Source of the DNA: Paucimonas lemoignei
Lineage (GTDB): Bacteria; Pseudomonadota; Gammaproteobacteria; Pseudomonadales; Pseudomonadaceae
Length of the DNA: 64,000 nucleotides
Reading direction: 5' to 3'
NCBI GenBank assembly: GCA_900475325.1
Contig: LS483371.1
Coordinates: 558,001-622,000, forward strand
The notes under the pieces were generated by a model that worked only from the letters and a program-made list of their open reading frames with translations, was not told where the DNA came from and did not search any database. Shown piece by piece: positions 28,198 to 36,992 of the stretch (position 1 is the first letter of the stretch; every line of letters starts with the position of its first letter). The position numbers were made by a program, and so were the translations under genes.

Positions 28198-29185
28198 AAC
28201 TCTGGCGGCTTTGCTGCTGTGTGGCGTTGCCAGCCTGGCTCAGGCTGCTGAAACCGCTATCTGCTACAACTGCCCGCCAGAATGGGCCGACTGGGGCGCG
28301 CAACTCAAAGCCATTGCCGACACCACCGGCGTGCAGGTGCCACTGGATAACAAAAACTCCGGCCAATCCCTAGCGCAGTTGGTGGCCGAGAAGGCCGCGC
28401 CGGTTGCCGACGTGGTGTATTACGGCGTGACCTTTGGTTTGCAGGCACAGAAAGCCGGCGTGGTCGGCACCTATAAGCCTAAAGGCTGGGATGAGATTCC
28501 GGCAGGTTTGAAGGACCCGGAAGGCCACTGGTTCGCGATCCACTCCGGCACCTTGGGCATCATGGTCAACGTCGATGCGCTGGGTGGTTTGCCGGTTCCG
28601 CAGAGCTGGGCTGATCTGCTCAAGCCTGAGTACAAAGGCATGGTGGGTTACCTGGATCCGTCCAGCGCCTTTGTCGGCTATGTCTCCGCTGTTGCCATCA
28701 ACCAGGCCATGGGCGGCACCCTGGATAACTTCGCTCCCGGCATCAGCTACTTCCAGAAACTGGCGAAAAACTCGCCTATCGTGCCCAAGCAAACCGCCTA
28801 TGCCCGGGTGCTGTCCGGCGAGTTGCCGATCCTGGTGGACTACGACTTCAACGCCTACCGCGCTCGCTACAAGGACAAGGCCAACGTCGCCTTCGTAATT
28901 CCGCAAGAAGGCAGCATCAGCGTGCCTTACGTGATGAGCGTGGTGGATAACGCCCCGCATCGCGCCAACGCTGAAAAGGTCCTGGATTTCACCCTGTCTG
29001 ACGCAGGTCAGTCGCTGTGGGCCAAAGCCTATCTGCGCCCGGTGCGTGACGTGAAAATGCCAGCCGATGTGGCCGCGCAATTCCTGCCGGACAGCGACTA
29101 CGCCCGCGCCACGGTGGTCAATTACGAGCACATGGCCGCCGTGCAGGAAGCCTTTGCTGCGCGTTATCTGAGTGAGGTCAAGTAA
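28181..29185 (+). CDS. ABC transporter substrate-binding protein
   Basis: 334 aa, family-1 type periplasmic solute-binding protein. Signal peptide of about 22 residues (KTLAALLLCGVASLAQAAET). The start at 28181 follows a GAGGAG ribosome site, inside the LacI 3' end. It resembles binding proteins of the iron/putrescine/2-aminoethylphosphonate-like group. A CYNCP segment near the mature N terminus is notable. First transporter component of the operon. Confidence 0.9.
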   Translation: MIRFSKTLAALLLCGVASLAQAAETAICYNCPPEWADWGAQLKAIADTTGVQVPLDNKNSGQSLAQLVAEKAAPVADVVYYGVTFGLQAQKAGVVGTYKPKGWDEIPAGLKDPEGHWFAIHSGTLGIMVNVDALGGLPVPQSWADLLKPEYKGMVGYLDPSSAFVGYVSAVAINQAMGGTLDNFAPGISYFQKLAKNSPIVPKQTAYARVLSGELPILVDYDFNAYRARYKDKANVAFVIPQEGSISVPYVMSVVDNAPHRANAEKVLDFTLSDAGQSLWAKAYLRPVRDVKMPADVAAQFLPDSDYARATVVNYEHMAAVQEAFAARYLSEVK

Positions 29186-30052
29186 GTGACCACCTCGGTT
29201 ATCAAGGCTCAGGGCGTGACGTCGGGCAAACGCGGATTATTGCGCCTGCGCCCGACGGCGGCCTGGGCGCTGGCGCCTGCTGCTGCGATGTTGTTCGCGT
29301 TCTGGCTGTTGCCGCTGGCGCATCTGATGCTGCTGGGCGGTGAAGACCGCGATGGCAGCAGCGGTTACTGGCAAGTACTCAGCAGCGGTCAGTATTTGAA
29401 CAGCTTGCTGCAGACCTGCGTGCTCGCCATCGTGGTCACGCTGGCGGCTTTGCTGGTAGGTGGAATCAGCGGGGTGTTCCTTGCCCGGCAACGCTTCTTC
29501 GGACGCTCGGCGCTGGTGGCGTTGCTGACCTTTCCGCTGGCGTTTCCCGGTGTGGTGGTGGGCTTTCTGGTGATCCTGCTGGCCGGGCGTCAAGGCCTGT
29601 TCGCCATGCTCGGCATGCAGTTGGCGGGTGAGCGCTGGATCTTCGCCTACTCCCTGACTGGCCTGTTTATCGGTTACCTGTACTTCTCGATTCCACGGGT
29701 GATTCTTACCGTGATGGCGGCCTGTGAAAGTCTGGATCGCAGCCTTGAAGAAGCTGCGCACTCGCTGGGTGCCGGGCATTGGCGAGTGGTCTGTGACGTG
29801 ATCGTCCCGGGCCTTGCGCCTGCGTTGGTGTCCTGTGGTGCGATTTGCTTCGCGACCTCGATGGGCGCGTTCGGCACGGCGTTCACCCTCGGTACCCGCC
29901 TGAATGTCACGCCGGTGGCGATCTACAACGTGTTCACCAACTATGCCAACTTCGCCGTGGCCGCTGCCTTGTCAGTGGTGCTGGGTGCGCTGACCTGGGC
30001 CGTGTTGCTGCTGGCCCGGCGGCTGGTGAAAAACTCGGGGACTGTCCTGTGA
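29186..30052 (+). CDS. ABC transporter permease 1
   Basis: 288 aa inner-membrane permease with about six membrane spans and the EAA-type cytoplasmic loop ESLDRSLEEAAHSLGAGHW. The GTG start abuts the stop of the binding-protein gene. Pairs with the next permease. Confidence 0.9.
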   Translation: MTTSVIKAQGVTSGKRGLLRLRPTAAWALAPAAAMLFAFWLLPLAHLMLLGGEDRDGSSGYWQVLSSGQYLNSLLQTCVLAIVVTLAALLVGGISGVFLARQRFFGRSALVALLTFPLAFPGVVVGFLVILLAGRQGLFAMLGMQLAGERWIFAYSLTGLFIGYLYFSIPRVILTVMAACESLDRSLEEAAHSLGAGHWRVVCDVIVPGLAPALVSCGAICFATSMGAFGTAFTLGTRLNVTPVAIYNVFTNYANFAVAAALSVVLGALTWAVLLLARRLVKNSGTVL

Positions 30053-30843
30053 AGCGCTCATCGCTGTTTGTCGTGCAGTTGCTGTTCACGCTGCTGGTCT
30101 GCGCCTTCATGTTGGTGCCGGTGTTGCTGTCCTTGATGGCCGGCCTGACGCGCAATTATTTTCAGGGCGTGTCGAGTGGATTGACTTTCGACTGGCTGAT
30201 TCAGGTCTGGCAGGCGTACTCGCCCACGGTCTGGCTGTCGATCCAGTTGGCAGTCGCGTGTGCGGTGTGTGTCTGCGTGATTGGCGTACCGGCAGCCTAT
30301 GCGCTGGTGCGGATGAACAACCGCTTCAGTCGTGCCTTTGAGGAGTTGATGGTTCTGCCGGTCGCCATGCCCGGTCTGGCCAGCGCCTTGGCGTTGTTGC
30401 TGACCTACGGCCAGTTCGGCGGCTTTCGTAGCAGCTGGCTTTTCATCCTGGTGGGCCATGTGCTGTTCACCTTGCCGTTTCTGGTGCGGCCGGTGATGGC
30501 GGTGATGCAGCGCCAGCATTTGCCAACGCTTGAGGAGGCGGCTGCCAGCCTGGGAGCAGGACCGATCAAGCGTTTCTTCAGCGTGGTGGTGCCCAATTGC
30601 CGCGCCGGGATTCTGGCCGGGGTATTGATGGTGGTGACCCTGTCGCTGGGTGAGTTCAACCTGACCTGGATGCTCCATACCCCCATGACCAAAACCCTGC
30701 CGGTGGGCCTCGCCGACAGCTACGCCTCCGCGCGGCTGGAAGTGGCCAGCGCCTACACCCTTATTTTTCTGTTGATGATCGTGCCGCTGTTGATCGCGTT
30801 GCAGGCCATCAGCGCCCGTCTTTCCCGTGGAGAGAGTCGATGA
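30049..30843 (+). CDS. ABC transporter permease 2
   Basis: 264 aa, beginning at GTG 30049 (VKRSSLFVVQLLFTLLV), which overlaps the stop of permease 1 by 4 bases. Six hydrophobic segments and the loop LEEAAASLGAGPIKRF. An open frame from 29845 runs out of phase through permease 1 and is not the real start. Confidence 0.88.
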   Translation: MKRSSLFVVQLLFTLLVCAFMLVPVLLSLMAGLTRNYFQGVSSGLTFDWLIQVWQAYSPTVWLSIQLAVACAVCVCVIGVPAAYALVRMNNRFSRAFEELMVLPVAMPGLASALALLLTYGQFGGFRSSWLFILVGHVLFTLPFLVRPVMAVMQRQHLPTLEEAAASLGAGPIKRFFSVVVPNCRAGILAGVLMVVTLSLGEFNLTWMLHTPMTKTLPVGLADSYASARLEVASAYTLIFLLMIVPLLIALQAISARLSRGESR

Positions 30844-31871
30844 CCGGAACCACCATTCGCTTGCAGGGCTGCCGCAAGGCGTTCGCTGACGGAACCGTCG
30901 CTGTTCATGATTTGAACCTGACCATCGAGCCAGGCGAAACCCTGGCGATCCTCGGCCCATCCGGATGTGGCAAAACCACCACCCTGCGTTTGATCGCCGG
31001 GCTGGAGAGCCCGAATGCCGGTCAGATCTTTTTTGACGACCACGACGTCACCCGCCTGCCCATCGAGAAGCGTGACGTGGGCATGGTGTTCCAGAACTAC
31101 GCGCTGTTTCCCAATCTGGATGTGGCGGGCAACATCGTCTATGGCCTGAAAATTCGTGGCCTGTCGCCTGCCGAGCGCAACAAGCGCTGCGCCGAGTTGC
31201 TTGAATTGGTCGGCTTGCAGGAGCACGGCAAGCGCAGCATTCATGAGTTGTCTGGCGGGCAGCGTCAGCGGGTTGCACTGGCTCGCGCTTTGGCGCCACG
31301 GCCTCGCGTTCTGTTGCTCGACGAACCCTTGGCGGCACTGGACGCTCAATTGCGCGAACGCTTGCGCAGTGAGCTGGATGAACTGCTGCGTGGGCTGGGC
31401 ATCACCGCTGTGTTTGTTACCCACGATCAGGGCGAAGCCATGGCGCTGGGCGACCGGATTCTGGTGATGGAAAAAGGCCGCGTTGCGCAGCTGGCGACGC
31501 CTCGGGAAATCTATCAACAGCCTGCCAATGCCTTCGTCGCCAGTTTTGTTGGCAACCTCAACGCGTTTGCGGTTGTTGAACGCACTGCGCAGGGGTTGCG
31601 GGTCAATGGCGGTGAGCTGCCGTGGACGGGCTCGAATCTGCCGTCGACCGTGTACTGCCGTCCCGAGCATTTGCGGGTGATCGACGGCGAAAGTCATTTG
31701 CGCGGGCGTCTGGTGGGGCAGTTCTTCCAGGGCGCCCAGAGTCGCTTGTTGGTGGATGTCGGCGGCGCTCAACCCCTGCTGGTGGACAGCACCGACAACG
31801 TTATCCACACCCCTGGCGCCTTGATCGGCCTGACGGTTGCGCCGCAGGTGTTGTTTACCCTGAATTCCTGA
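30840..31871 (+). CDS. ABC transporter ATP-binding protein
   Basis: 343 aa. Walker A GPSGCGKTTTLR, Q-loop VFQNYALFP, signature LSGGQRQRVALARAL, Walker B VLLLDEPLAALD, H-loop VTHDQGEA, then a C-terminal TOBE-like region. ATGA overlap with permease 2. It energises uptake by this importer. Confidence 0.94.
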   Translation: MTGTTIRLQGCRKAFADGTVAVHDLNLTIEPGETLAILGPSGCGKTTTLRLIAGLESPNAGQIFFDDHDVTRLPIEKRDVGMVFQNYALFPNLDVAGNIVYGLKIRGLSPAERNKRCAELLELVGLQEHGKRSIHELSGGQRQRVALARALAPRPRVLLLDEPLAALDAQLRERLRSELDELLRGLGITAVFVTHDQGEAMALGDRILVMEKGRVAQLATPREIYQQPANAFVASFVGNLNAFAVVERTAQGLRVNGGELPWTGSNLPSTVYCRPEHLRVIDGESHLRGRLVGQFFQGAQSRLLVDVGGAQPLLVDSTDNVIHTPGALIGLTVAPQVLFTLNS

Positions 31872-31879
31872 CAGCACGC

Positions 31880-31955
31880 CCTGTAGGAGCTGCCGAAGGC
31901 TGCGAAAGCATTCCTATGGCAGACCCAGTTCGCAGCCTTCGGAAGCTCCTACAGG
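31880..31955. repeat. REPIN (GTAGGAGCTGCCG type)
   Basis: Arms CCTGTAGGAGCTGCCGAAGG and CCTTCGGAAGCTCCTACAGG between the ATPase and phosphodiesterase genes. Confidence 0.88.
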
Positions 31956-31987
31956 GCACGCGTCTACTTGCTTGTTGAGATCAAATT

Positions 31988-32821
31988 TTGAACCACCCAT
32001 TCCTCATCGCGCAGATCAGCGATCTGCACCTCAAAGCCGGTCAGAAACTGACCTATGGCGTAGTCGATACCCTGGCCGCATTGCGCCATGCCGTGGACCA
32101 CCTGAACGCCAGCATTCCGCGCCCCGATATCGTCGTGATCAGCGGCGATCTGGTCGACTTTGGTCAGCCAGAGGAATACGCCGTGCTGCATCCCGAACTC
32201 AAACGTTTGGACATGCCGTTTTATCTGGTGCCTGGCAATCACGATGATCGCGAACACTTGCTGGCCGAGTTTGCCGAACAGGCTTATCTGCCGCGCAATC
32301 ACGACGCCCCACTGGATTGGACGGTGGATGAATATCCGGTGCGTTTGATCGGTCTGGACACCAGCATTCCGGGCGCTCACGGCGGGCAACTGATCGAGAG
32401 TCAGTTGCTCTGGCTCGATGAGCAGCTGGCACAAAAACCAGATACGCCGACGGTTTTGGTTTTGCATCACCCGCCGTTCATCACCGGCATCGGCCACATG
32501 GACCGGGAGCCGTTTAACAATATCGCAGCCTTCGAAAAAGTCATCGCCCGCCACCCGCAAGTCGAGCGCTTGCTGTGCGGCCATTTGCATCGCCCGATGC
32601 AGCGGCGTTTTGGTGGCAGCCTGAGCTGCATCTGCCCCGGCACTTCCCACCAGATCGTACTGGATCTACAGGAAGATGCCCCGGCGCATTTCAACCTGGA
32701 ACCGGCCGGTTATCTGCTGCACCGCTGGCATCCGCAGCAAGGCTTGGTGACCCATAACGCGGTGTTCGGCGAATATCCAGGGCCGTATCCGTTTTATGAC
32801 GTGAATGGGTTGATTGATTGA
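31988..32821 (+). CDS. Metallophosphoesterase, GpdQ/CpdA-like phosphodiesterase
   Basis: 277 aa class III phosphodiesterase fold with the dimetal motifs AQISDLHL, VISGDLVDFG, VPGNHDDRE, VLHHPPF and CGHLHRP. It resembles GpdQ glycerophosphodiesterases and the cAMP phosphodiesterase CpdA. The only sensible start is TTG at 31988 (encoding MNHPFLIAQISDLHL). It follows the ABC operon, separated by a REPIN, so it may act on an imported phosphodiester. The last 22 bases are repeated exactly at 34899-34920. Confidence 0.88.
   Translation: MNHPFLIAQISDLHLKAGQKLTYGVVDTLAALRHAVDHLNASIPRPDIVVISGDLVDFGQPEEYAVLHPELKRLDMPFYLVPGNHDDREHLLAEFAEQAYLPRNHDAPLDWTVDEYPVRLIGLDTSIPGAHGGQLIESQLLWLDEQLAQKPDTPTVLVLHHPPFITGIGHMDREPFNNIAAFEKVIARHPQVERLLCGHLHRPMQRRFGGSLSCICPGTSHQIVLDLQEDAPAHFNLEPAGYLLHRWHPQQGLVTHNAVFGEYPGPYPFYDVNGLID
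32800..32821 (+). repeat. Direct repeat, left copy (phosphodiesterase 3' end)
   Basis: The final 22 bases of the phosphodiesterase gene, including TGA, identical to 34899-34920. The pair flanks a 2.1-kb block with two unknown genes. Confidence 0.85.
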
Positions 32822-32871
32822 GTCTTTCTTGATCGGTAGGAGAACCCCGTCGTACAGCAAAAACAGGACCC

Positions 32872-32960
32872 GTAGGAGCGGCTTCAGCCGCGAGCGGTAC
32901 TGCTGTCACCGAAGATTCAGCGCATGAACTGCCCTCTTCGCGGCTAAAACCGCTCCTACA
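32872..32960. repeat. REPIN (GCGGCTTTAGCCGC type)
   Basis: Arms GTAGGAGCGGCTTCAGCCGC and GCGGCTAAAACCGCTCCTAC, inside the block flanked by the 22-bp repeats. Confidence 0.85.
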
Positions 32961-33010
32961 AAAGTGTTCAAAGCGGTGGGTTCCCGGTTGAGTCAGTGGC
33001 GGCAGGTCGG

Positions 33011-33625
33011 TCAATGCCACGGCCCGGCAAGCGCCAACGTGATCAGATATCGCTCTTCGTCGGGGTGCCTGTCGTCGTGGAAACGAGATACAACCAACAT
33101 CACCTGGTATTTGTCATCTGCCGTCCAGTAAGCGACCCCGGCATTTTTCTTTTCATCTCGCAACCTGGCGCGCCATTGGGGAGTGTCGGCAAAGGAAGGG
33201 AATATCGCGCTGAGGTTCGGACGCCAGCCCCCGTTGCGCCACTGCTCTTGCAAATCCAGCACGATCTTGAGTGTATCGTCGAGCAGCAGCGGCTCGATTT
33301 GCGGGGACATTCGTACGCTGCTCACAAAACCCCGGTCATAATTTATGGCAAAAAAACGAGCAGGAGGCGTCACAAACGGATATTTCGAGTCTGCGAGGCG
33401 CAGGCGGGCGTCGGACTTCGGCATCCCAAACGCAATTTGATCGGGTATGGCTGGGTCGATTCTGGCGCTTGAGCGCTGGCGCATGTCCTCCCAAGGCTCG
33501 CCAATCTTCAGCGCGATTTCAACATCTCGTAACTGATAGCACCGCCCAATGGCTATCAATGCAAAGAACGCCATCAGTGTCAGCGCCGCAGTGCGACGCT
33601 TTTTTCTCAGCGGCGTTTGGCTCAT
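33011..33625 (-). CDS. Uncharacterised membrane-anchored protein
   Basis: 204 aa, family not recognised. A basic N terminus (LRKKRR) followed by one hydrophobic segment (TAALTLMAFFALIAIG) suggests a signal anchor with a periplasmic domain of about 170 residues. That domain includes TLKIVLDLQEQWRNGGWRP and VAYWTADDKYQVMLVV. Its start overlaps the upstream gene by 4 bases. The pair resembles an effector plus membrane-anchored partner, but that is speculation. Confidence 0.7.
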   Translation of the reverse strand: MSQTPLRKKRRTAALTLMAFFALIAIGRCYQLRDVEIALKIGEPWEDMRQRSSARIDPAIPDQIAFGMPKSDARLRLADSKYPFVTPPARFFAINYDRGFVSSVRMSPQIEPLLLDDTLKIVLDLQEQWRNGGWRPNLSAIFPSFADTPQWRARLRDEKKNAGVAYWTADDKYQVMLVVSRFHDDRHPDEERYLITLALAGPWH

Positions 33626-34776
33626 CTAATACCCAAGCCAGCAGCAATATCTAGAATGGCCTTCTCTATCTGTGAGCGTTGCGGGCCATTTAACAGCTCA
33701 TCAAACTGCGCGGCCGCGCTGAGCACGAAGGTCATGCGCTCTTGGAAGTTGGAGAGGTCAGCAATGGCGCTTTTGTCAAAGCTGACGGTGCGGCCATCGT
33801 CCAATCGCTTGCATTGGCTGGCCAGGGTTAGCTCGATAGGCTCTGCCACCTTGCGCCCCATGCGAGTGACGTAGGCGACGTGGTTGAGGCGCAGCAGCAG
33901 TTTCAATTGCGTGTCGTTGTACATCGTGGGCTGCAGAATATTTTGCTGCTCATGCCGGGCGAGGTAGTTCACGCTATCAGCGATTCGACCCTCCTCAATC
34001 GCCTGGAAACCGTACAGGATATCCGGGAAATTCAGCCCGAACTCAAGCTTCTTCTGCTCTATGGGCCAGAACACCGGGAAGCGTGGGTGCCCATAAATGT
34101 TTTGGCGTAATGGCAAGCAGTGCTTGAACTCCGCCCACCCCCGTTTCGCATAGAAGGCATGCAACGGAAATACATCCAGAAACAGCAGCGTATTACCCAG
34201 CGCCATCATTTCGTACACGTGCTGGTATTGCTGCTGCGCGAGCGACAGTTCGCCGTCGCGCCTGACGTCCATACTCGGTACGGGATTGTTTCGGCGCGCC
34301 TCATCAAGGTAGCGCACCGCTTGTTCGTCATTCTTGCTGATGCGGAACAGGCCGGGGATTTCGAGTATGGATTCGCCACCTTCGCCCAGGCCTTTGGCCG
34401 CTTCGTGTTCGGCCTGGATATTCTCGATGGAGTCGGCCGCGTGCAGCAGGCCGCAGCCGACCTGCTTGGAAGCAAAGGCGGCAAGGCCAGCCCACTGGAA
34501 GCGGTTGTCGTGTAGCCAAAGCCTTGCGTAAGCGGCGTTGATCGCCCGGTTACGCTCCTTCGGGTCTTCGATCAGTTTCCCGCCAGGGGCGACTATTTCC
34601 TCCGCCTCGCGCTGGTAGACACGCCAGATGCATTCGCCGGTCAGGATGGGTACGTCGATGACTTCGAGGTTCTGATCGTAGACGTGGATAGTCTTGGTCT
34701 GGCATTCCGAGATCGGCACGCTGTTCTGGTTGAGTACCAGTTTATCGATCGGGTGGTCTTGGAAGCATTGCGTCAT
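33622..34776 (-). CDS. Uncharacterised protein, possibly DUF2515-like
   Basis: 384 aa soluble protein of unknown function. I associate segments such as FQWAGLAAFASKQVGCGLLH with DUF2515-type Pseudomonas proteins, from memory only. It contains EGGESILEIPGLFRISKNDE and a C-terminal charged helix. No signal peptide. Both genes of this pair run convergent to the phosphodiesterase and lie between two copies of its 3' end. Confidence 0.7.
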   Translation of the reverse strand: MTQCFQDHPIDKLVLNQNSVPISECQTKTIHVYDQNLEVIDVPILTGECIWRVYQREAEEIVAPGGKLIEDPKERNRAINAAYARLWLHDNRFQWAGLAAFASKQVGCGLLHAADSIENIQAEHEAAKGLGEGGESILEIPGLFRISKNDEQAVRYLDEARRNNPVPSMDVRRDGELSLAQQQYQHVYEMMALGNTLLFLDVFPLHAFYAKRGWAEFKHCLPLRQNIYGHPRFPVFWPIEQKKLEFGLNFPDILYGFQAIEEGRIADSVNYLARHEQQNILQPTMYNDTQLKLLLRLNHVAYVTRMGRKVAEPIELTLASQCKRLDDGRTVSFDKSAIADLSNFQERMTFVLSAAAQFDELLNGPQRSQIEKAILDIAAGLGIR

Positions 34777-34898
34777 CAGGGGCTCCGGCTGAATGCATAT
34801 CGCAGAAGGCCAAAGACTCGACGCAAAGGATGACGGGGGAAATGAGACGTTTCCTACGGTTTTGTAGGAATTGGATGCTTAGAGAGGAATCGTGATGG

Positions 34899-34920
34899 CG
34901 TGAATGGGTTGATTGATTGA
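34899..34920 (+). repeat. Direct repeat, right copy (displaced phosphodiesterase 3' end)
   Basis: Exact 22-base copy of 32800-32821, followed by sequence unlike that after the left copy. Confidence 0.85.
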
Positions 34921-34941
34921 GGGGGCGGGAGCGACCGGTTC

Positions 34942-35017
34942 TTGTAGGAGCTGCCGAAGGCTGCGAAATCAATCTGTCTGACACATCGCCATTCGCAGCC
35001 TGCGGCAGCTCCTACAA
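34942..35017. repeat. REPIN (GTAGGAGCTGCCG type)
   Basis: Arms TTGTAGGAGCTGCCGAAGGC and GCCTGCGGCAGCTCCTACAA. Confidence 0.87.
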
Positions 35018-35023
35018 AAGCGC

Positions 35024-36928
35024 TTATGCGCCGATCACCCCACCATCCTCCCGGGTAATCACCATCACCGACGACCTCGGCTTGCCGTCTGGCAGGTGCT
35101 CGGGGAAGGTTGAGCCGCCGTTTTCGCCGGGGTGCTGGATGCCGATGAACAGGGTTTTGTAGTCCGGCGCGAAGCTGATGCCGGTCACTTCGCAGCCAAT
35201 CGGCCCGACCATGAAACGTCGGATTTCGCCGCTCTCCGGGTCAGCGCAAAGCATCTGGTTGTTGCCCATGCCCGCGAAGTCGCCTTTGTTGCTGGAGTCG
35301 CCATCGGTCTGTATCCACAGACGGCCGGCGCTATCGAAACTCAAACCATCCGGGCTATTGAACATGTTCTGCGGGTTGATATTGCTCGACCCGCCTTGTG
35401 GTTTACCCGCATGCACGCTCGGGTTGCCCGCGACCACAAACAGGTCCCAATCGAAGGCCATGGCCGAAGCGTTATCTTCGTCTTCGCGCCAGCGCAGGAT
35501 CTGCCCGTACTGGTTTTTCGCCCGAGGGTTCGGCCCGCCGACCGGTTGCCCATCGTCGCCGCGTTTCGCGTTGTTGGTCAGCGTGCAATACACCTGACCA
35601 TCCTTGGGGCTGACCACGATCCATTCCGGGCGGTCCATGCGGGTGGCTTTCACAACGCTCGCCGCAAGCCGCGCATGGATCAGCACTTCAGCCTGATTAT
35701 TGAAACCGGCGTCAGCGTCCAGGCCGTTCTTGCCGTGGGTCAGCTCGATCCATTCGCCGGTGCCTTTGGGGCGATCCGGGTTGCCGTCGCCATTGTCAAA
35801 GCGCGCGACGTACAGCGTGCCGTGGTCCAGCAGGTTGCGGTTGGCTTTCGGGTCATCGTGGTTGATCTTGTCGCGGCTGATGAATTTGTAGATGAACTCG
35901 CCACGTTCGTCATCGCCCATGTACACCACGGCGCGGCCGCCTTTGGTTTCGGCCAAAGCAGCATTCTCATGCTTGAAGCGGCCCAGGGCGGTGCGCTTGA
36001 CCGGGGTGGATTTCGGGTCGAACGGGTCGATCTCGACGACCCAGCCGTGGCGGTTGATCTCGTTGGGGTTCTTTGCCAGGTCGAAGCGCGGGTCGTGGTG
36101 ATGCCAGTTGATTTCCTTGCTGGCCGCGACGGCGCCATAACGCTTGATACCTGCGTCGAATTTCTGTTCGGCGTCGCTGCTGCCGAAGCAGTCGGTGAAG
36201 TTCTCTTCACAGGTCAGGTAAGTGCCCCAAGGCGTCTTGCCGTTGGCGCAATTCTGGAAGGTGCCCAGGGCTTTCTTGCCGGTGCTGTCGGCGGCCGTCT
36301 TGAGCCATTCATGCCCGGCAGCAGGGCCGCTCAGGTTGATCGGTGTGTTGCCGTGGATGCGGCGGTTGTACTTGGAGTCCTGCACGAACTGCCACTTGCC
36401 GTCCTTGTGCTGGACCTCGATCACCGACACGCCTTCGCTGGCCAATGCCTTGCGCACTTCTTCGGCGGACTGCGGGTCCTTGCCGTGATCGAACAGGTAG
36501 CGGTAGTTGGTGTATTCGTTGTTGATGGCCATCAATGCGCGATCAGGTTTGCCGGGCATCGGGAACAGGCTCATGCCGTCGTTGTTGTCGCCAAACTGCA
36601 CTTCCTGTGCTTCGGCGCTGCCTTTGCCGCTCGGGTCAAAAGCCGGGCCGTCGACATGCAGCGGCTGACCCCAACTGATCAACACCGAAGATTTATAACC
36701 CGGCGGCAGGCTGATGCTATCGGCGGTGGCGGCGGGGATGCTGTCAAAGCCCAGCAGCGTGCCCGACGCCGCGCTGACGCTGTTGGCCAGCGCAGTGCGG
36801 CTGAGCAAACTACCGCCCATGAACATCGCCGCGCCGCACAGGGCGCCCGCCGTGATGAAGCCGCGGCGCGTTAGGCCGACCATTTGTTCAAGATCGGTGG
36901 CTTGGTTTTCTTCCAGTAGGTTCATCAT
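35024..36928 (-). CDS. PhoX-family alkaline phosphatase (DUF839)
   Basis: 634 aa. A Tat signal peptide is visible near the N terminus (GLTRRGFITAGALCGAA, with the twin arginine). The body matches the PhoX/DUF839 family of calcium-dependent phosphatases, with segments such as NGKTPWGTYLTCEENFTDCF, MGDDERGEFIYKF, RPEWIVVSPKDGQVYCTLT and a C-terminal FIGIQHPGENGGSTFP. It is exported by the Tat system, whose genes are at 55.7-57.3 kb. The start is taken at MMNLLEENQ, 5 bases after GGAG; the next codon is also ATG. Confidence 0.92.
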   Translation of the reverse strand: MMNLLEENQATDLEQMVGLTRRGFITAGALCGAAMFMGGSLLSRTALANSVSAASGTLLGFDSIPAATADSISLPPGYKSSVLISWGQPLHVDGPAFDPSGKGSAEAQEVQFGDNNDGMSLFPMPGKPDRALMAINNEYTNYRYLFDHGKDPQSAEEVRKALASEGVSVIEVQHKDGKWQFVQDSKYNRRIHGNTPINLSGPAAGHEWLKTAADSTGKKALGTFQNCANGKTPWGTYLTCEENFTDCFGSSDAEQKFDAGIKRYGAVAASKEINWHHHDPRFDLAKNPNEINRHGWVVEIDPFDPKSTPVKRTALGRFKHENAALAETKGGRAVVYMGDDERGEFIYKFISRDKINHDDPKANRNLLDHGTLYVARFDNGDGNPDRPKGTGEWIELTHGKNGLDADAGFNNQAEVLIHARLAASVVKATRMDRPEWIVVSPKDGQVYCTLTNNAKRGDDGQPVGGPNPRAKNQYGQILRWREDEDNASAMAFDWDLFVVAGNPSVHAGKPQGGSSNINPQNMFNSPDGLSFDSAGRLWIQTDGDSSNKGDFAGMGNNQMLCADPESGEIRRFMVGPIGCEVTGISFAPDYKTLFIGIQHPGENGGSTFPEHLPDGKPRSSVMVITREDGGVIGA

Positions 36929-36992
36929 CACGGCTCCATCAGGTGTGGCAAACACCATAGTGAGGGAGTGTGACGAATTTGTGTCCGTCGCC

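Noticed and set aside
29845..30048. Longer N terminus for permease 2
   Set aside because: It would overlap permease 1 out of frame by over 200 bases; the GTG at 30049 gives a normal permease start with a 4-base overlap.
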